Positions 17,853 through 20,777 of a stretch of DNA of 20,777 bases are shown here, piece by piece (within the stretch, counting starts at the first letter, position 1; each line of letters opens with the position of its first letter). The notes below the pieces were generated by a model. It was not told the DNA's origin. It was given only the letters and a program-made list of their open reading frames with translations, and ran no database searches. Both the position numbers and the translations under genes were made by a program. This DNA is from a virus. Location of the stretch: IMG/VR virus record IMGVR_UViG_3300047550_001068, positions 1 through 20,777 of that record; one strand, 5' to 3'.

Positions 17853-20777
17853 TCATTCTCTCACCATAATAACATCTCCAGATTTTACTGTTATTGGGCT
17901 ACCCCCTTGATAAGCAAAATTTCCCTGTTGTTTGCCAGCATGTACCCCAGTTCCCCAGCTAGTTATGCTTGCGTTAGTTGGAGTAACTCCTGCGTTATAT
18001 ATAAATCTTCTTCCTAGAGTCATTTTACCAGATGTATTAATTGTTATTGTTGGATCTCCCGCAAAGTTATTGTTATCGCTTTCTAAAGTAGAATCTCCAA
18101 AATTAGAAAATTGAATTTCTCCACCATTTAATGTAAGAGTTGTTGCAGTTCCTGACAATAGTCCACCAGCAAAACTAAAATTACCTGTTGAAGTCATTGT
18201 TGTTGCAGTAATATTTCCATTAATTACAGCACCAACAGCATTTAATATACCACCCCTTGTTATATAAAAATTAGGTGTTTGTCCATCTACACCAGCTTCA
18301 AAAATATTAACTGTTCCACTACCAGAACCAGTTAAATCTGTTCCAAATCTTACACGGTAATTAGTAGATACATCTATTACACCAGTTATAGATATTCTTT
18401 TATCTGTTGAATGTAAAATAAATTGCTCTGATCTATCTCTTATAGATGTGTCATTTACTACCCACCCACCTATTAATGCAGCCTTAGTAAAAAATGTAAT
18501 GGCTGTAGGCAATGAGCCAACTGCTGGATTGTCACCAATTGGAATGTTTCCAGAACTTATTGGTGTATTTACAATTGCAGTTAATGTATTGTTTGTTGAA
18601 CCTATAGACGCTAATCCTTTATCATTAATAATAACACTAGTGTTTGTTGGGCTTGTTCCAGTATAAAATGATCCAGACTCTACCTGGAAATTGCCAGTAA
18701 TTTTTCCAGAGGAGGCCTCTATTGCGCCTTGTAAATTTACACTAGATGCAGTAAGTTGTCCAGATGCATTAACATGAAATCCATTAGGTGCCGCTGGACC
18801 AACATCTAAAGTTCCACCAGATATTTGTGCAGAACTTGCATATAACTTTCCAGTTCTATCCACAGCAAACTGTGTGGCATCTCCTCCAGCAGATGTGCTT
18901 CCAGACCAAAATTTATAAAATCCTGTAGACGATAGTCCAGCATATTTGGTAGTTGTTGGATCTAATTTTTCTATTTTAGTAGTATGAATTACCCAATCTG
19001 CTATATTTCCATTATTTGCAGTTATGGCTCCATTGGTTGTATCAAGAGATACTTGGTTAGTACCCTTACGAATTAAAAGCCCATCTTTGTTAAAAATAAA
19101 TCCATCGCCTGTAAGATTTCCTGGACTTGTTGTAACATCACCGCTATAGATAGATGCTCCTGATGTAGTTAATGCAATATTTCCTGAGAATGATCCGCCT
19201 CTTGCGGTTATATCTCCGTCTACGGTAAACTTAGTGCCATTCCAAAGAAGATAGTTGCTTGTTGATCCGCCAACCTTTAGTCTTGCACTATCTGATGCAT
19301 TTAAGAACCAATAATTGCTATCATCAAAAAATAATCCACGCTTTGTTCCAGTTATTCCAGTTGTATTGGTTGGATCTACCCCTTGGCCAAATTGAAAATT
19401 ACCAGCAGTTATATAGTCAGTTATTGCTGGTGTACCAGATATTGCTGTGTCTGTAAAAGAGACATAGCTAGATGAGGTATTATTATATTCATCATAAGTA
19501 GCAATTGCCAATTTATATGTTGCACCAACAGCTAAACCTGCAAGCTTATATGACAATGTGCCAGTTGGTGGGTTAGTCTGATCAATAGGATAATCGACAT
19601 ATGAATAAACTGGATTTGTTGTATCTGTAGTAAATCTAATTCTATATCCACGAAGGGTAGTATCTGATACTGCTGTCCATGTTAAATTTATATACCCATT
19701 AAAACCTAAAGTTCCAGAAGTATCTATTCCGCTAGTTGGAGTATTAACAGTTGATACATCTCCAGGACCAGATATGTCTACTGTGACTGGAGAAAGTGGG
19801 ACAACAATCTGTTCTGCAGAATAATTTGAAGGATTTTCAAAATCATCATAATATCTAACAAGCAAATATGTATTTTGATATAGAGTAGAAGATATATTTG
19901 CTGGGCTTGTTCCAGAATATACTATTCCATATCCTGTTATTGATCCAGATACCTGTGCTGTAAAATTATTGTTAACTGTTATTTGATTTCCAGATACTGC
20001 CGTAATGTAGGTATTTTCTGGAATACCAGTTCCAATAACTATAAACCCAGTTAGTGGAGTTACAGAAACACCTTTATTAGAAAGAACATTTGATAATGTT
20101 ACAGTATTGGTTCCAGATGCTCCCCCAGAAGCATAGGTTCCAGTAAATGAATCGTATGGAGTTACTCCAGACCACGAAGTATATTTTTGATAAACCTCTG
20201 CATAAACAGCACCTGCTGGTAACGTATAGGATACGCTATATCCATTTACAAGAGCTGTAGTTGTAAAAGTTGGAGTAATACCTAAAAGAGGGTTAGCTCT
20301 TTGTGCAACAGTAAATGCAATACCGTTAGACTTATTATCTGCTGCATCAATACTTTTAAATACGCCAGTATATGACGAGTAGTGAGATCCAAACTGTGTA
20401 AATAGGTCTGCTTTAGTTATAGTATATGTTTGATTAAGAGATGTTCCAGATGGGAATGCATAGAAGTATCCAACAGAAGAGTTTGGTGCTGTTAATGCTA
20501 CCTGAAATCTTATTCCAGCATCTGTTGATGGCAAGGTATAGCTAACTACTATGTTATCACCTGACCATGCTGCTGAAACAGAGGAAACTTCTGATGGAGG
20601 AATAAGGTCTACTGATATTGGGTTAGTAGGGGTTACCTTTACAGCGTTTGAATAAGATCCGTATAAGCCAGATTTGCTTGTATATCTTGCTTTAACCCAA
20701 CGTGCATCTGTTGTTGGAGTAATGATATTTGCTGGCTTTATATCACTTAAATATACTTGCTGATATCCAGTTGTTGG
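17853..20777 (-). CDS. Large tail fibre or tip-attachment protein (partial, N-terminus beyond window)
   Basis: The frame is open from the stop at 17853 to the window edge: 974 visible residues. A TTG at 20534 would give an 893-residue version, but it is internal, because the frame continues upstream without a stop and encodes a fibronectin-like domain (DARWVKARYTSKSGLYGSYS, then SVSAAWSGDNIVVSYTLP). Fibronectin type III-like domains continue through the first half (for example YKLAIATYDEYNNTSS). They are followed by a tail-specific segment with LKVGGSTSNYLLWNGTKF and TVDGDITARGGSFSGNI. Then come repeated GG and NxxG turns (ISGGTLDVG, GKITGNFQVESGSF, GGILNAVGAVINGNITATT), typical of phage tail proteins with a beta-helical or host-specificity region. 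The C-terminus is GSPITVKSGDVIMVRE. It probably contacts the host. Confidence 0.85.
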   Translation of the reverse strand, partial: PTTGYQQVYLSDIKPANIITPTTDARWVKARYTSKSGLYGSYSNAVKVTPTNPISVDLIPPSEVSSVSAAWSGDNIVVSYTLPSTDAGIRFQVALTAPNSSVGYFYAFPSGTSLNQTYTITKADLFTQFGSHYSSYTGVFKSIDAADNKSNGIAFTVAQRANPLLGITPTFTTTALVNGYSVSYTLPAGAVYAEVYQKYTSWSGVTPYDSFTGTYASGGASGTNTVTLSNVLSNKGVSVTPLTGFIVIGTGIPENTYITAVSGNQITVNNNFTAQVSGSITGYGIVYSGTSPANISSTLYQNTYLLVRYYDDFENPSNYSAEQIVVPLSPVTVDISGPGDVSTVNTPTSGIDTSGTLGFNGYINLTWTAVSDTTLRGYRIRFTTDTTNPVYSYVDYPIDQTNPPTGTLSYKLAGLAVGATYKLAIATYDEYNNTSSSYVSFTDTAISGTPAITDYITAGNFQFGQGVDPTNTTGITGTKRGLFFDDSNYWFLNASDSARLKVGGSTSNYLLWNGTKFTVDGDITARGGSFSGNIALTTSGASIYSGDVTTSPGNLTGDGFIFNKDGLLIRKGTNQVSLDTTNGAITANNGNIADWVIHTTKIEKLDPTTTKYAGLSSTGFYKFWSGSTSAGGDATQFAVDRTGKLYASSAQISGGTLDVGPAAPNGFHVNASGQLTASSVNLQGAIEASSGKITGNFQVESGSFYTGTSPTNTSVIINDKGLASIGSTNNTLTAIVNTPISSGNIPIGDNPAVGSLPTAITFFTKAALIGGWVVNDTSIRDRSEQFILHSTDKRISITGVIDVSTNYRVRFGTDLTGSGSGTVNIFEAGVDGQTPNFYITRGGILNAVGAVINGNITATTMTSTGNFSFAGGLLSGTATTLTLNGGEIQFSNFGDSTLESDNNNFAGDPTITINTSGKMTLGRRFIYNAGVTPTNASITSWGTGVHAGKQQGNFAYQGGSPITVKSGDVIMVRE

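Noticed and set aside
17853-20534. Complete 893-residue fibre beginning at TTG 20534
   Set aside because: The frame is open and domain-like upstream to the window edge, and there is no Shine-Dalgarno evidence for the TTG.

Overview
The window is one AT-rich, densely packed segment of a tailed double-stranded DNA phage (Caudoviricetes). All 27 protein genes I can support lie on the minus strand, so transcription runs from high to low coordinates. Adjacent genes overlap by 1-55 bases or sit 1-35 bases apart. No stretch of 300 bases lacks a gene, and I saw no tRNA, rRNA, CRISPR array, insertion sequence or convincing terminator. Terminase and tail-fibre genes next to a phage replisome make this a phage genome rather than a bacterial chromosome. 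The combination of a C-family polymerase, RecA, RuvC-like, Cas4-like, primase and DnaB genes recalls several large actinobacteriophage lineages. The AT richness and the threonine-linker fibre would fit an aquatic, low-GC host. Host assignment is inference and weak.

Layout in the direction of transcription. (1) 20777-15494, virion surface: the C-terminal 974 residues of a large tail fibre or tip protein that continues beyond the window, then a 785-residue adhesin-like protein. That protein has N-terminal 15-residue repeats, Ig/PKD-type domains, three InlB-type (Listeria-Bacteroides) repeats, a run of 22 threonines and a cysteine-rich end. (2) 15458-12577, accessory genes: a hypothetical protein, a cysteine-rich DUF6171-like protein, a GlcNAc-transferase-like glycosyltransferase, two small coiled-coil proteins, a zinc ribbon, a MerR-like helix-turn-helix protein and a conserved-looking hypothetical. 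(3) 12574-9456, replication fork: a small hypothetical next to the helicase, DnaB helicase, DnaG-type primase and a gp32-like ssDNA-binding protein. (4) 9452-2380, polymerase and DNA metabolism: DnaE-type polymerase with an apparently intact PHP domain, MazG-like pyrophosphohydrolase, RecA with an unusual P-loop, a zinc ribbon, an Hjc-like PD-(D/E)XK nuclease, a helical hypothetical, a Cas4-like nuclease, a zinc-finger protein and a RuvC-like resolvase. (5) 2377-1, packaging: a 51-residue helix-turn-helix protein, a DUF3310 protein, a probable small terminase and the large terminase, cut by the window edge.

How the parts fit. Helicase, primase, SSB and polymerase supply the fork. RecA with three nucleases (RuvC-like, Hjc-like, Cas4-like) would handle recombination-dependent replication and resolve branched DNA before packaging by the terminase. 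The surface genes sit beside a glycosyltransferase that could modify either virion protein or host glycan. The most unusual object is the 785-residue adhesin-like protein. Other points worth a look are the double set of Holliday-junction-type nucleases, the polymerase with a self-contained proofreading candidate domain, the altered RecA P-loop, and a recurring TATA-like box set against the Shine-Dalgarno sequence in the few intergenic spacers.
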